A DNA stretch of 64,000 bases from Bacillus sp. FJAT-27445 (GTDB lineage: Bacteria; Bacillota; Bacilli; Bacillales; Cytobacillaceae), in contig NZ_LMTI01000007.1 in assembly GCF_001510665.1 (NCBI RefSeq), positions 18,197-82,196 of the forward strand. The letters run 5' to 3'. The notes under the pieces are model-generated. The model was not told where the DNA came from and did no database searches. It saw nothing but the letters and a program-made list of their open reading frames with translations. Positions 32,928 to 42,372 of this stretch are shown here, in pieces. How positions within the stretch are numbered: the stretch's first letter is position 1; every line of letters starts with the position of its first letter. Both the position numbers and the translations under genes were made by a program.

Positions 32928-33935
32928 TTATTTTTCTCCCCCCTCATAATGGACCCAACGTTTGCCAATCTTCAAATTCAGCACTGTCAGGACCATGACG
33001 ATGATGAAAAGAATCCAAGCCATCGCTGAAGCATAGCCCATATCGAAAACCTTGAAGGCATTGTTCCACATATGGAGGTTATAGAATAGCAGCGAGTTTG
33101 CCGGTGCTCCGCTTCCGTTTTCCGTCATTACGTAGGCTTCCTGGAAGATTTGGAATGCTCCAATTGTACTTGTAATGATGTCAAAGAAGATGATCGGGGA
33201 AATCATTGGAAGAGTGATGTTGAAGAACTTTTGGAGGCTGCTTGCCCCTTCAATATCGGCCGCTTCATACATTTCACTTGATACCCCCTGCAGGCTTGCA
33301 AGGTATAGCAGCATTCCACCGCCTACTGCCCACATTTTCATCAGGATTAAAGCGGGCTTGGTCCATTCCGGATCAAATAGCCACGCAGGGCCATCGATGC
33401 CAAACCAACCGAGGAAGGTGTTCACCAGCCCAGTTGATGGGCTTAATAGCTGCATCCATAAAAAATATACCGCTACCCCCGACAATATCGCCGGCAAATA
33501 ATAAATAGTACGAAAAATCTTCATTCCGAGGATTTTCTGGTTTAAAAGAACTGCGATTAAAATAGCCCCTATAGTTGTGAGCGGCACGGAAAAAACAACG
33601 TAATAAAGAGTATTCCATAAGGATGTCCAAAAAAGATCGTCGATCGTAAACATTCTTACAAAGTTATCAAAACCAATAAAGTTCATTTTTGAAGTAATAT
33701 TGTAATCGGTAAAGCTGGCCGCAAGGGAAAACAGAAGCGGCCCAAGCGTCAAGCAGAGAAAGCCGATAATCCAAGGGCTAATAAATAGATAACCCCATAT
33801 GTTTTCCTTCGAGGACCTGGATATCCGCTGCCTTGGAGACTTCTGACGCGAAGTTTCCAAAGGCATTGAATTACTGATTCGCAGCTTATCATCTTCTGAT
33901 GACAAAGAAATATTCGATGATTGAAGCGGCTTCAT
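32928..33935 (-). CDS. Carbohydrate ABC transporter permease (MalF type)
   Basis: A 335-residue permease. A roughly 45-residue hydrophilic N-terminal extension precedes the first helix (GYLFISPWIIGFLCLTLGPL). The EAA loop is EAADIEGASSLQKFFNITLP. ATG 33935 follows GGGGGAAGTGGA; the frame open to 34004 lacks a site. It lies between the binding-protein gene and the MalG-type gene in one operon. Confidence 0.9.
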   Translation of the reverse strand: MKPLQSSNISLSSEDDKLRISNSMPLETSRQKSPRQRISRSSKENIWGYLFISPWIIGFLCLTLGPLLFSLAASFTDYNITSKMNFIGFDNFVRMFTIDDLFWTSLWNTLYYVVFSVPLTTIGAILIAVLLNQKILGMKIFRTIYYLPAILSGVAVYFLWMQLLSPSTGLVNTFLGWFGIDGPAWLFDPEWTKPALILMKMWAVGGGMLLYLASLQGVSSEMYEAADIEGASSLQKFFNITLPMISPIIFFDIITSTIGAFQIFQEAYVMTENGSGAPANSLLFYNLHMWNNAFKVFDMGYASAMAWILFIIVMVLTVLNLKIGKRWVHYEGGEK

Positions 33936-34021
33936 TCCACTTCCCCCTTTTCCGGTATGATTGAAAAGAGAAAGGACAGCACCGCCATCCCTTCTCTCGA
34001 GCATATTTTATATCAAAACGC

Positions 34022-35314
34022 TTATTTTTTTATTTTCTTTACATCCGCTTCTGCTCTTTCAAGTGCTTTCTCAGGGCTGAGCTTTCCGGTAAAGACCTTA
34101 TCTATATGCGGATTGATCCTGTTCTGAAAATCAGGGTATTCAACAGGTACCGGGTAGAGATTTGTTTCCTCAAGGTTTTCCACGGTCAAATCGTATACTT
34201 CCTTGGCTTGTCCATCAAGCGACTCAGAAACGGCAGTAGCACCTTCAATGTTGGCGACGTTATCATAGTTCTTTTCTCCCCAATATTTTTGTGCTTCCTT
34301 TCCTGTCAGGTATTTAATGAACTCGACTGCTTCCTTTGGATGTTTGGAGCCCTTTGGCACCTCTACAACAAAGCCTCCGCCATCCGCCCAATGTCCACTG
34401 TTCTCATCATAGGCCGGAATCTTGGCAACACCGAATTCCAGGTCCTTACCATAATCCCGGATTTGAGTGTAAAAAGTACCGACATCAATCATCATTGCCA
34501 CCTTACCTGAAATGAAAGGATTGGCTTGTTCACTTCCGAATTCAGCCTTGAATGCCTGAACGTTTTTTTCGCCATACCGATCCTGCCAGGAAAGCAGCCA
34601 TTTAAGCGCGTCGAGCTTTTTAGGTGTATTCATTTCCAGCTTTCCATCATGGATGAATCCTTTGCCGCCATCCGCACTTGACATCCACGCAGAAGGCCCA
34701 GTATTTCCCCATAATGGGTAAAAACCGAATCGCTCATATTTATTTCCATTTTTAAGGTCAAGTTTTTTTGCGTATTCTTCTAATTCCGCCCATGTTTGCG
34801 GTGGTTTATTTGGATCCAGCCCAACTTCTTTGAATGCTTTTTTATTATAGAATAATAGCCTCGTGTCTGTATTAAATGGAACTGCGTAAGGCTTCCCTTT
34901 ATATTCGACTGTTTCCCATAAATGCGGATAGAATTGGTCCTTAAATGAGCCGTCAAGGTATTTGCTTAAATCCTCTACCTGTTTATTCTCCGCGCGCTGG
35001 GCAACCGTGTTGATATCATTTACTATGACATCAGCAGGATTCCCTGCGGCCACCGAAGCAAGGTTTTTAGTCCAAATATCTCCCCACGGCAAAAAGGTAT
35101 GCTTTACCTCAATTTTATCCTGGGAATCATTGAAATCTTTAACAATTTTTTCGATAATCGGCCTGCGGGTTTCAGATCCCCAAAACGTCCAGAAGTTAAG
35201 AACCACTTTACCGTCTTGCTGCTTCGTATCAGCTGAGCTTTCCTCCCCGCTGCAACCAGCCAGAGCCGCAATTACCAAAAGAATACATAAAAACCCAAAA
35301 ACAACCTTCCTCAT
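34022..35314 (-). CDS. Sugar ABC transporter substrate-binding lipoprotein
   Basis: A 430-residue extracellular solute-binding protein, family 1. The lipoprotein signal ends in ALAGCSG, so Cys 21 should be lipid-modified. FWTFWGSETRRPIIEKIVKDF and the hinge-region segments are typical of oligosaccharide or glycoside binders. First gene of the three-gene importer; GGAGGAG precedes the ATG. No glycosidase or regulator accompanies it, so the substrate is open. Confidence 0.9.
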   Translation of the reverse strand: MRKVVFGFLCILLVIAALAGCSGEESSADTKQQDGKVVLNFWTFWGSETRRPIIEKIVKDFNDSQDKIEVKHTFLPWGDIWTKNLASVAAGNPADVIVNDINTVAQRAENKQVEDLSKYLDGSFKDQFYPHLWETVEYKGKPYAVPFNTDTRLLFYNKKAFKEVGLDPNKPPQTWAELEEYAKKLDLKNGNKYERFGFYPLWGNTGPSAWMSSADGGKGFIHDGKLEMNTPKKLDALKWLLSWQDRYGEKNVQAFKAEFGSEQANPFISGKVAMMIDVGTFYTQIRDYGKDLEFGVAKIPAYDENSGHWADGGGFVVEVPKGSKHPKEAVEFIKYLTGKEAQKYWGEKNYDNVANIEGATAVSESLDGQAKEVYDLTVENLEETNLYPVPVEYPDFQNRINPHIDKVFTGKLSPEKALERAEADVKKIKK

Positions 35315-35694
35315 ATTCTCCTCCTGTAAATCTATATAATTTTAGGCACTATATCTTTTTACCCATGTTCTTAATGTCGAAACTTATTTTGTGAAACGAA
35401 TTGGGTTTTCGGCATCTGTTTGTTAATACTTGCATGAAAAGGACTAGTTTCATGAGGAGAAGCTGCTGAAAAGGAACGAGCTTCTATCGTGGATGCTAGT
35501 TAAAAAAGCATGAGTGCAATAATAAGAAAAATAGCATATGCGCCTGCGCTCAAGAATAAACCGCTGCGAGACAAGCAAAGATCGCTGTCTCTGATGTATA
35601 TCCTCGGAAGCGTTCCTTTGTGTCCCTGCGGCGATTTTTTTAAAGAGCTTTCCTTAGTGGTCAGACCCAAGCCAGAAAATTCCCTAATGAATAC
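35315..35694. other. Intergenic region upstream of the sugar importer
   Basis: Holds the promoter region of the binding-protein gene. TATAGT lies about 40 bp upstream of the start, without a convincing -35. The overlapping open frames on both strands at 35500-35743 have no ribosome site and no recognisable product. I see no gene here. Confidence 0.4.
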
Positions 35695-35724
35695 AAAAAA
35701 GCTGAACCATGGGTCCAGCCTTTT
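35695..35724 (-). terminator. Terminator after the YjcZ-type genes
   Basis: AGGCTGGACC and GGTTCAGCTTTTTT on the minus strand form a stem with one mismatch and a T6 run, nine bases after the stop of the first YjcZ gene. Confidence 0.75.
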
Positions 35725-35732
35725 GCTGCCAA

Positions 35733-35867
35733 CTAGCACCTGAAGCAGGCAGCGCCAACTATAATCAACAGGATAAACAGGACGACGATTAGGGCGAAAC
35801 CGCCGTGTCCATAGCCGCCAACTCCATAACCGCCGCAGCCATATCCGTATCCACCGTATCCGTACAT
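35733..35867 (-). CDS. YjcZ family small membrane protein (44 aa)
   Basis: A 44-residue protein. The Gly/Tyr-rich N-terminus [20 protein letters not shown] is followed by a single hydrophobic helix, [19 protein letters not shown], the pattern of the tiny sporulation-associated YjcZ family. It is too short for standard gene callers, but AAAGGAGG lies eight bases before the ATG. Two cysteines flank the helix. It is probably made in the spore-forming cell; role unknown. The gene 19 bp upstream is a paralogue. Confidence 0.85.
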   Translation of the reverse strand: MYGYGGYGYGCGGYGVGGYGHGGFALIVVLFILLIIVGAACFRC

Positions 35868-35885
35868 AATAGAACCTCCTTTAAA

Positions 35886-35993
35886 TTAATAGAAACCTCC
35901 GTACCCCCAGGAAGCCCCGATTATAACCAACAAGATGAACAACACTACCAGAAGGGCGAAACCGCCGCCGTATCCGCAAGCTCCTCCAGACAT
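35886..35993 (-). CDS. YjcZ family small membrane protein (35 aa)
   Basis: A 35-residue protein, MSGGACGYGGGFALLVVLFI at the start, then a hydrophobic helix and a WGYGGFY end. It shares the GGFAL-V-VLFILL core with its neighbour at 35733. AAAGGAGG precedes the ATG. Composition and size match YjcZ-type sporulation proteins. The two genes share a terminator and are probably co-transcribed. Confidence 0.85.
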   Translation of the reverse strand: MSGGACGYGGGFALLVVLFILLVIIGASWGYGGFY

Positions 35994-36216
35994 TCACATT
36001 ACCTCCTTTAGTTAAGTCCATATATCCTATTCAGCATTGGGAAAATGTGCAATAGGCCCAGGCTGCAATTTTTATAAATGGGCGCGGCACAACAAAATGC
36101 CAGGGTTCACCTAGCCGGCCTTATTATGGCCAATAGAAATCTACCCCTCATACTTAGGGCAAACATTTTACAGAACAACCATTCACATGCCAAGGATTTT
36201 ATAGTTCCAAAACGAC

Positions 36217-36245
36217 AAAAGGAACCTCGCCAAAGGTTCCTTTTT
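36217..36245. terminator. Terminator after the AI-2E family gene
   Basis: AAAAGGAACCT and AGGTTCCTTTTT arms with a six-base loop. It lies immediately downstream of the minus-strand gene, though the longer T-run is on the plus strand. Confidence 0.75.
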
Positions 36246-36248
36246 ATC

Positions 36249-37280
36249 TTATATTTTAAAATTCATTTTGATGACGTTGACTTTAATGAGCGCGTCAATC
36301 ATGATAACAATCGCTGGCCCGGCGAACAGGCCAATAAAACCAATAAGCTTGAAGCCGATGTAGAGGCTTGCAAGTGACGCAAGCGGTGAGATTCCCAGGC
36401 TGGTCGCGTAAACTTTTGGCTCCACTGTTCTCCTGATGATAGTAATCGCGACGAACAGGACAATTAATCCTATCCCAAGAAATTGCTTATCCTGGATTAA
36501 TGAAAAAACAGCCCAAGGCACAAGGAAAGATCCAGTTCCGAGAATTGGCAGTATGTCCACAATTACAATCAAAACTGAAAGCAAAGCGGCGTATTTCACC
36601 CTTAGGAGAAGCAAACCAATAAAAGCAAGCATGTAGGTGAGGAGGCTAAGGATGATTTGGGCTTTTATGAATCCAACTCCCGCCTTTGTCAGCTGGTTTA
36701 GGACAATGGATACCTTTCTCTTTGTACCTTCTGTTAAATGCGATTTGATTGAAGCCTTAATATCAGGGAGTTCAAGGCTGATTAAAAATAACGCAACAAG
36801 GTAAATGAGAAACTCGATGAGAAATCCCGGTATGGACGTCAAGAAACCAATTAAAGCTTGAATAATTTCATGTACAAACCGATCCAATGCGTATACAGTA
36901 TTGTCAATTGTATTTTCCACAGAAATTATGACATCAGGCGGAAGTGTTTTTGAATAGGCTTTCCACTTTTTGATTAGCGGTTTGATGCCAGTTGCATATA
37001 AATCTCTGACAAATGTCGGTGTTTTCTCGGACAAGTTTATGACCTGCTGGAATAGGATCAGAAAAAGATTGTATCCGATAACCAAAATGCCCAGCAGGAA
37101 TGTAATAAAAGCCGCGATCACAGATTTTACCCTGTTCAATTTCAATTTCCTTTGGAAATAGCCAACCAAGCCTTCAAGGAATGTCGCGGTTACCAACGCG
37201 AAGATAAGCGGCAAGCTATAAGGTATAAAAAAGATAAACAGCAGGGCAAGCCCTGCGAAGATAATCCACTTTTTCCACAT
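36249..37280 (-). CDS. AI-2E family membrane protein
   Basis: A 343-residue polytopic protein with about eight helices, of the AI-2E/UPF0118 family. The conserved C-terminal block PKVYATSLGISPLASLASLYIGFKLIG is diagnostic of the group. Relatives in Bacillus include YtvI (sporulation) and YueF; I cannot tell which is closest. The family includes Na+/H+ antiporters and proposed signal exporters, so the role is open. ATG 37280 has a moderate GGGAGAG site; a GTG at 37310 is unlikely. It is transcribed separately from cphA, with a terminator on each side. Confidence 0.82.
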   Translation of the reverse strand: MWKKWIIFAGLALLFIFFIPYSLPLIFALVTATFLEGLVGYFQRKLKLNRVKSVIAAFITFLLGILVIGYNLFLILFQQVINLSEKTPTFVRDLYATGIKPLIKKWKAYSKTLPPDVIISVENTIDNTVYALDRFVHEIIQALIGFLTSIPGFLIEFLIYLVALFLISLELPDIKASIKSHLTEGTKRKVSIVLNQLTKAGVGFIKAQIILSLLTYMLAFIGLLLLRVKYAALLSVLIVIVDILPILGTGSFLVPWAVFSLIQDKQFLGIGLIVLFVAITIIRRTVEPKVYATSLGISPLASLASLYIGFKLIGFIGLFAGPAIVIMIDALIKVNVIKMNFKI

Positions 37281-37421
37281 TCTACTTCTCTCCCGGGAAC
37301 TTTTAAGCACAGATTGCGCATTACCTAATTATAGCCTGTAAGTATGGCCATTGCGAAACATTTGTCGAAAAAAATGTAAAACGTCTAGCTCTCTCCTTAT
37401 TAAGGAGTCTTCCAGTACTGC

Positions 37422-37459
37422 AAAAAAGGGGCGCCATGTTATACCTGCTGCCCCTTTTT
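37422..37459 (-). terminator. Terminator after cphA
   Basis: AAAAAAGGGGC and GCCCCTTTTT arms with a T-run on the minus strand, four bases after the cphA stop. Confidence 0.8.
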
Positions 37460-37462
37460 CCT

Positions 37463-40099
37463 TTAGATAATTTTCCTTGCCAGGACATTTCCCTGGGCAC
37501 TAACGAATGAAAAGAACTCGTTCACAACTGAGTATTTTTCATATAAGAAAATCAAGGTATCTCCTTCAGCCGACCGATTCCACGCTTCCTGGTATGCTTT
37601 GAGCTCCTCTGGAACGATGGAAATCCGCTTTCCGCTGTTACCTTTTTCTTTAATGGCTGCCGCCTGCATGATCGTCGCTGTTTCATATGGCGCCCTCCCC
37701 CTCAGGTCTTCGTCTTCCCGAATAATTAACCGGTCCGCATTCCTGACGGAAATTTTAGCCATTTCACGGATTTCGTGATCCTGCCTGTCTCCTGGAGCGG
37801 AAATGACGCTAATGGTCTTTCCAGTCTTAAAATGGCGGACAGTATCAAAAAATGCATTCATACCGGCAATATTATGGGCATAATCAACGATGATTTTCCT
37901 GCCTTCCAGTTCGAATGTATTAAACCTACCCTTTGATTGCTCACTATTAGGCTTGAAGGTCAAGGCCTTTTCCTTTAAAACTTCAAAAGGAACACCTTGT
38001 ACATGGGCCGCAGCAAGTGCCTGAAGCAGATTTGAAATATTATGCCTTGCCTTTCCTTCAATTGTAACAGGGATATCTTTCGCAGGGAGGAGCCTATTTC
38101 CAATCCCGCTTTCGATGCAGTGAATCCAATTATCTTCATCTAAATACCATACTGTCCAACCCTTTTCCGCTGCTTCCTGGATATGATGGTTTGTGTAAAA
38201 AAGGCTTGTAAAAACAACATTGCCCCTAGTATGTCCAGCCATTTGGACGACTTCTGGATCATCAGCATTCAGGATACAGTACCCATTTTCCTTTACCACC
38301 TCAGGAATCAGCCTTTTTAATTTTACAAGCTGGCTGAATTCATCGATACCATCAAGGCCCAGATGGTCCTCGGATACATTCGTGACAATTCCCACATCGC
38401 ATTGCCTAAAGGCAAGTCCCTCACGAAGGATTCCTCCCCTTGCAGTTTCAAGCACTGCGGCATCCACTTCTGGGTTTGAAAGGATTTTCCTAGCACTGAT
38501 TGGACCGCTGCAATCCCCTTCATCAATTGTCTTATCGCCAATATAGACACCATCGGAATTCGTCATCCCAACTGTATATCCATCCCTCTCAAGGAAATAC
38601 TTGATCATCCTGGTTGTAGTCGTTTTACCGTTCGTCCCAGTCACAGAAATGATTGGAATGGATGCTTCTTCGCTCGTTTTAAAGAGATAATCGACAATCG
38701 CCTTTCCGACATCGCGCTGCTTCCCTTTTGCAGGATAATGGTGCATTCTGATTCCAGGCGCCGCATTCACTTCAATTATCGCAGCAGTTTTCCTATTAAG
38801 TTCTGCTGAGATATCCTTGCAAATAAAATCGACACCCGCAATATCCAAACCAATTGCCTTTGCTGCTGTTATGGCCATCTCCCTTACTATTGGATGCACC
38901 TCATCCGTAACATCAATAGCCTGTCCTCCCGTGGAAAGATTGGCATTGCCCACTACCTGGACAATCCGTCCAGGTTCCGGAATTGAATCGAGAGTCAACC
39001 CGGATTTTTCAAGGTAGCAGGAAACAATCGGATTCAATGGAATTTTGGACATTGGTTTTTCATGTCCATCTCCCCTTAGCGGATTTTTGTTTTCTTCCTC
39101 AATCAATGTCCTGATGGAATCTTTTCCATTTCCAATTACAAAAGGGGCAATCCTCATGCTCGCTGCGATTAAACCGCCATCTACAATAAGAAGCCTATAA
39201 TCATGCCCCTCATAATATCTTTCAACGATAAAGCTGCTTTCAGGGTTGTCCATGTAATGGAGAATGTTGAATAGCTCTTCTCTGTTTTTAATATTGGTAT
39301 AGACTCCCCGTCCCTGGTTTCCATTCAACGGCTTGATTACAAGAGGAAAGCCTATTCGTTCCGCAGCTTCAAAAACTTCCTCTGCTGATGCAGCTGTCTC
39401 ACCTTCCGGTACAGGCACTCCGGCTCCGGCGAGGATCGTTTTCGTTACCTGCTTGTCGCAGGCGTTTTCCACTGCCATGTAGGAGGTTTGGCTTGTGATT
39501 GTTGCCTGCACATACTTTTGCTTTGAACCTGTACCTAGCCTTACAAGGCTGTCATGTCCTACCCGTTCAACAGGGATTCTTTTTTCAAAAGCGGCATTGT
39601 ATATAGCTTCCGTGCTCGGGCCAAGTTTATGTTCATAATAAAGGTTTTCAATTTTATCTATATAAGGCTTGGAATCCACTGCTTTCTCGCCTGAAAGAAT
39701 CCTTTCAACTATTTCCTTTGCGGCTTCGAAAGCGTATAAGCCAGATTTAGGTTCGCGATAGTCATACGTAACAAAATATATCCCCTTTTTGTTGCTTGTC
39801 AGTGTTTTTCCTCTTCTGACCTTTATTCCAGCGAGATATTGAAGCTCAAGTGCCATATGTTCAAGGATATGGCCCATCCATGTCCCTTCCTTTAGCCTTT
39901 CAACGAAACCGCCAGGATAGCCAAGTGAACAAGTATGATCCTTCAAGCTCGGTATGGTTTCCAATAATGCTTCAGAAAAACCAGGGAGCTCGTTGGAAGG
40001 GCTGAATTCCAATTCTTCAAGATCCAGCTCGATCCACATTGTTGGTTTGTAACTAAAGTAGTTTGGCCCCTTTAAGTACCGCACGCGGTTCAACTTCAT
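37463..40099 (-). CDS. cphA: Cyanophycin synthetase CphA
   Basis: An 878-residue synthetase that adds Asp and Arg alternately to build the storage polymer cyanophycin (multi-L-arginyl-poly-L-aspartate). The N-terminal domain covers about 1-160. An ATP-grasp domain (about 215-475) has IKPLNGNQGRGVY (around 255-267) and IIEVNAAPGIRMH. A Mur-ligase-like domain starts with the P-loop TGTNGKTT (487-494) and continues through NVSEDHLG and DYAHNIAGM. All three modules are intact and length is normal. It lies 3 bp downstream of cphB. Firmicute enzymes of this type are known, but the polymer made here is inferred. Confidence 0.93.
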   Translation of the reverse strand: MKLNRVRYLKGPNYFSYKPTMWIELDLEELEFSPSNELPGFSEALLETIPSLKDHTCSLGYPGGFVERLKEGTWMGHILEHMALELQYLAGIKVRRGKTLTSNKKGIYFVTYDYREPKSGLYAFEAAKEIVERILSGEKAVDSKPYIDKIENLYYEHKLGPSTEAIYNAAFEKRIPVERVGHDSLVRLGTGSKQKYVQATITSQTSYMAVENACDKQVTKTILAGAGVPVPEGETAASAEEVFEAAERIGFPLVIKPLNGNQGRGVYTNIKNREELFNILHYMDNPESSFIVERYYEGHDYRLLIVDGGLIAASMRIAPFVIGNGKDSIRTLIEEENKNPLRGDGHEKPMSKIPLNPIVSCYLEKSGLTLDSIPEPGRIVQVVGNANLSTGGQAIDVTDEVHPIVREMAITAAKAIGLDIAGVDFICKDISAELNRKTAAIIEVNAAPGIRMHHYPAKGKQRDVGKAIVDYLFKTSEEASIPIISVTGTNGKTTTTRMIKYFLERDGYTVGMTNSDGVYIGDKTIDEGDCSGPISARKILSNPEVDAAVLETARGGILREGLAFRQCDVGIVTNVSEDHLGLDGIDEFSQLVKLKRLIPEVVKENGYCILNADDPEVVQMAGHTRGNVVFTSLFYTNHHIQEAAEKGWTVWYLDEDNWIHCIESGIGNRLLPAKDIPVTIEGKARHNISNLLQALAAAHVQGVPFEVLKEKALTFKPNSEQSKGRFNTFELEGRKIIVDYAHNIAGMNAFFDTVRHFKTGKTISVISAPGDRQDHEIREMAKISVRNADRLIIREDEDLRGRAPYETATIMQAAAIKEKGNSGKRISIVPEELKAYQEAWNRSAEGDTLIFLYEKYSVVNEFFSFVSAQGNVLARKII

Positions 40100-40102
40100 G
40101 GT

Positions 40103-40903
40103 TTACTCCCCTTTAATTAATAGTTTTCTGTTTTTAAAATCAAATGTGTAGCCGTGTGTCAATGTATGAAGCTTGAAGTTCGAGAGCGTTAATTCCTCGC
40201 TCCCTTCCTCGTTTTTCGTAACCTCGACAAAACTATTTTCCTTTCCATCGAGGATCAGTACCTGATGTTCGCCAATTACTTCAAATTGATTTCCTTGTAC
40301 AAAGATCGCGGTATTCTCATCTATGCCAATTCCCATTAAATCAGGGTTCCCCGCGATTGCACCTAAAAGCCTGTCAAAGCGGGAACGCTGCGAAAAATGC
40401 TGATCAATTAACATATTTGACATAAACCCAAATCCTTTATCCATTTCAACTTGAAGGATTTCGTCGGAATCCTTGGTCAAGGCATTTACAATCATATGCT
40501 TACCCATAATGGAAGCGCCTGCGCTTGTGCCCCCCAAAACCATCCCTTGTTCCCATTTATCAAAAAGTAATTTGTGCAGCTTTGTGCCCGTTATCATTTG
40601 TGTTAATCGGCTTTGATCCCCGCCTGTTATGTACAGAGCGGAAAGGCCTTCGACATCGTTTAGGATTTGCGGGTCCCCGGCCTTTTCCCGGGAATCGACA
40701 TCTATGGTTATAGGGTCTTTTTCCCCCAGATTTTTAAATACTTCTTTATATTCATTGCCTACTTCGACAGGAATTTTCGTTGCGGTGGTCAAAATCCCGA
40801 TTCTGCCTTCATTCTGGAGCGAGAGTTCAACGAATTTTTTTAGGATGGTGACGCCGCTGTATTTTTCTTCCGCGCCGCCAATAATCAATAAAGGGCCTTT
40901 TGT
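40103..40903 (-). CDS. cphB: Cyanophycinase CphB
   Basis: A serine-type exopeptidase (S51 family), about 266 residues, that cuts cyanophycin to beta-Asp-Arg dipeptides. The nucleophile motif GGTSAGASIMG carries the catalytic Ser. LYITGGDQSRL and a late GIGIDENTAI are further family blocks. The start is set at GTG 40903, six bases after AGGTG; ATG 40912 overlaps that site. First gene of a cphB-cphA operon, so synthesis and breakdown are co-expressed. No isoaspartyl dipeptidase gene is seen in the window. Confidence 0.92.
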   Translation of the reverse strand, partial: TKGPLLIIGGAEEKYSGVTILKKFVELSLQNEGRIGILTTATKIPVEVGNEYKEVFKNLGEKDPITIDVDSREKAGDPQILNDVEGLSALYITGGDQSRLTQMITGTKLHKLLFDKWEQGMVLGGTSAGASIMGKHMIVNALTKDSDEILQVEMDKGFGFMSNMLIDQHFSQRSRFDRLLGAIAGNPDLMGIGIDENTAIFVQGNQFEVIGEHQVLILDGKENSFVEVTKNEEGSEELTLSNFKLHTLTHGYTFDFKNRKLLIKGE

Positions 40904-41116
40904 CACAAACATCACCTGTCCGGTTAAATTATAAGAATATACAATAACGTTTATTTACCCATTTATTCCTTTTTTAAACGAAATCCGTAAAAAGGTATAT
41001 GTGTGAAAAGTTAAAAATATAGCTGTATTTTTAAAAATAGTTATCGGAATGTTCGCTTACTGTGCTGTTTTAGCAGGTCCTGAAAAAGGGTATACCAAGA
41101 AAAGAGGTGATAATCG

Positions 41117-41335
41117 ATGGAACGCAAGGATAAAAAGAAACATGCTTCCCTTCAGCAGGGCAACCGTGACAACCCCGAACAGTATCCGACAGACAAGGAG
41201 AGCCTCTTTGACAAATTCGAGAGCGAGATGAATATGGATCCGATTCCACTGGAGGATTTAAAGATGGAACAACAGGAAGAGAAGGCGAAACACCACACAA
41301 AAAATGATTCTTCAAGTGAAAGAAAATACAATTAA
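41117..41335 (+). CDS. Small hydrophilic hypothetical protein (72 aa)
   Basis: A 72-residue, highly charged protein (MERKDKKKHASLQQGNRDNP at the start, basic SSSERKYN end) with no hydrophobic core. AGAGGTGAT lies seven bases before the ATG. I do not recognise the family. Together with the frameshifted gene 80 bp downstream it may be one of the many small disordered proteins made during sporulation. Confidence 0.65.
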   Translation: MERKDKKKHASLQQGNRDNPEQYPTDKESLFDKFESEMNMDPIPLEDLKMEQQEEKAKHHTKNDSSSERKYN

Positions 41336-41414
41336 GGGTTTTAATTAGTTCAACAATATTATTGCTGTATACCTGAACATTTTTCCAAGAAGTCAACGAT
41401 ATGAAGGGATTATG

Positions 41415-41542
41415 ATGGATTGGGATAAAGAAATAGACAAAAGCAATTCGTTGGAACAGGAACAAAAAATCAATCAGGAAAAGACATTGAACCTCAACGC
41501 GATCCCGTTAAACCACAAGAGGAACAGCGGGAAGAAAAGTAA
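41415..41542 (+). pseudogene. Small hydrophilic gene with a one-base deletion
   Basis: The ATG at 41415, five bases after GAAGGGA, opens MDWDKEIDKSNSLEQEQKIN. The frame then leaves a compositionally similar continuation: in another frame DIEPQRDPVKPQEEQREEK ends at a TAA at 41540. Restoring one A in the AAAA run near 41481 joins them into a 42-residue acidic protein. The uncorrected frame instead runs on to 41648 through a strong hairpin (GCCTGGCT/AGCCAGGC, 41567-41586). Mutation or sequencing error cannot be distinguished here. Confidence 0.5.
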
Positions 41543-41597
41543 CACCGAAATCATAGAAGCATCTGCCTGGCTTAAGAGCCAGGCAATCCCTTTCACA

Positions 41598-42132
41598 CTA
41601 ATTACGGTATTCAAGATAGCTTTTATTCCTAATTCCGGATCTTTTTAGATTGAAACGGACCTCCACATCAATATCCCCTTGGCTAAACACTTCATCCCAA
41701 TTCTTCTCCACTCTTTTAAAATCATGAGGATGTTTCCTTTATCGCTCCTCCCCAAAACCAAAAATATCGGATTTGAACTTTTTTGCGCATTCTTTATGGC
41801 CCCTTCAAGCTCTTTTTTTACATTGCTGCAAGCTTCTCCACCTTTTGGAAAGTTTTAACCTCAGTGAAATTTAACAGGTATTGAGTTCCTTCAACATAGC
41901 CGGAGGCGTGTATTTGCATCTTTAACTTTGTTCACCTTCCTTCAAGGCGGGCTCTCTTTCGTGATTTATTGTTTTAGACAAATACGGTGATAAACTTATT
42001 GTCCTTGTAAGGAAATGTTATGGATGTTTGGCGCAATTCATTCTAAGTCCACAAAAAATCCCTGATGCTTTTCATATCATAATCCCTCGAAGCCTATCTC
42101 CTTGAATACAGCAAGGGAATCGGAAATGACCA
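41598..42132 (-). pseudogene. Decayed Ger(x)C-family spore germination gene
   Basis: Minus-strand pieces in different frames match the C-terminal half of Ger(x)C lipoproteins. 41711-41598 encodes VEKNWDEVFSQGDIDVEVRF and then NLKRSGIRNKSYLEYRN-stop. 41793-41742 encodes KKFKSDIFGFGEER. 41830-41786 encodes VKKELEGAIKNAQ. An outlying piece at 42132-42101 reads MVISDSLAVFK. At least three frameshifts and several stops separate them, and no signal peptide or GerA/GerB partner remains. The rest of 41650-42340 shows no other gene. Confidence 0.65.
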
Positions 42133-42372
42133 TTGCGTCAACCCTCGCATTTTATCCAAAAGGTTCCTTAATAGGGTTATTTCACTTTTAATGGGCTAAT
42201 TAAGATTCTAAATAAAACGAACTAATAGTGCAGCATCCCATTGGCCATGAATTTTTTTGTTAATTTCCCACCCTTTCTCAAGCGCTCTCTTATAGTCAGC
42301 CTACAGGCTCCTATCACAAATAAATCCCCAAAATCATAAACTATCTTGGATGAAAATAAAGGAGGAAATTGT

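Noticed and set aside
35500-35743. Overlapping open frames of about 78 codons on both strands
   Set aside because: No ribosome sites; the minus-strand frame starts inside the YjcZ gene end and crosses its terminator; no recognisable product.
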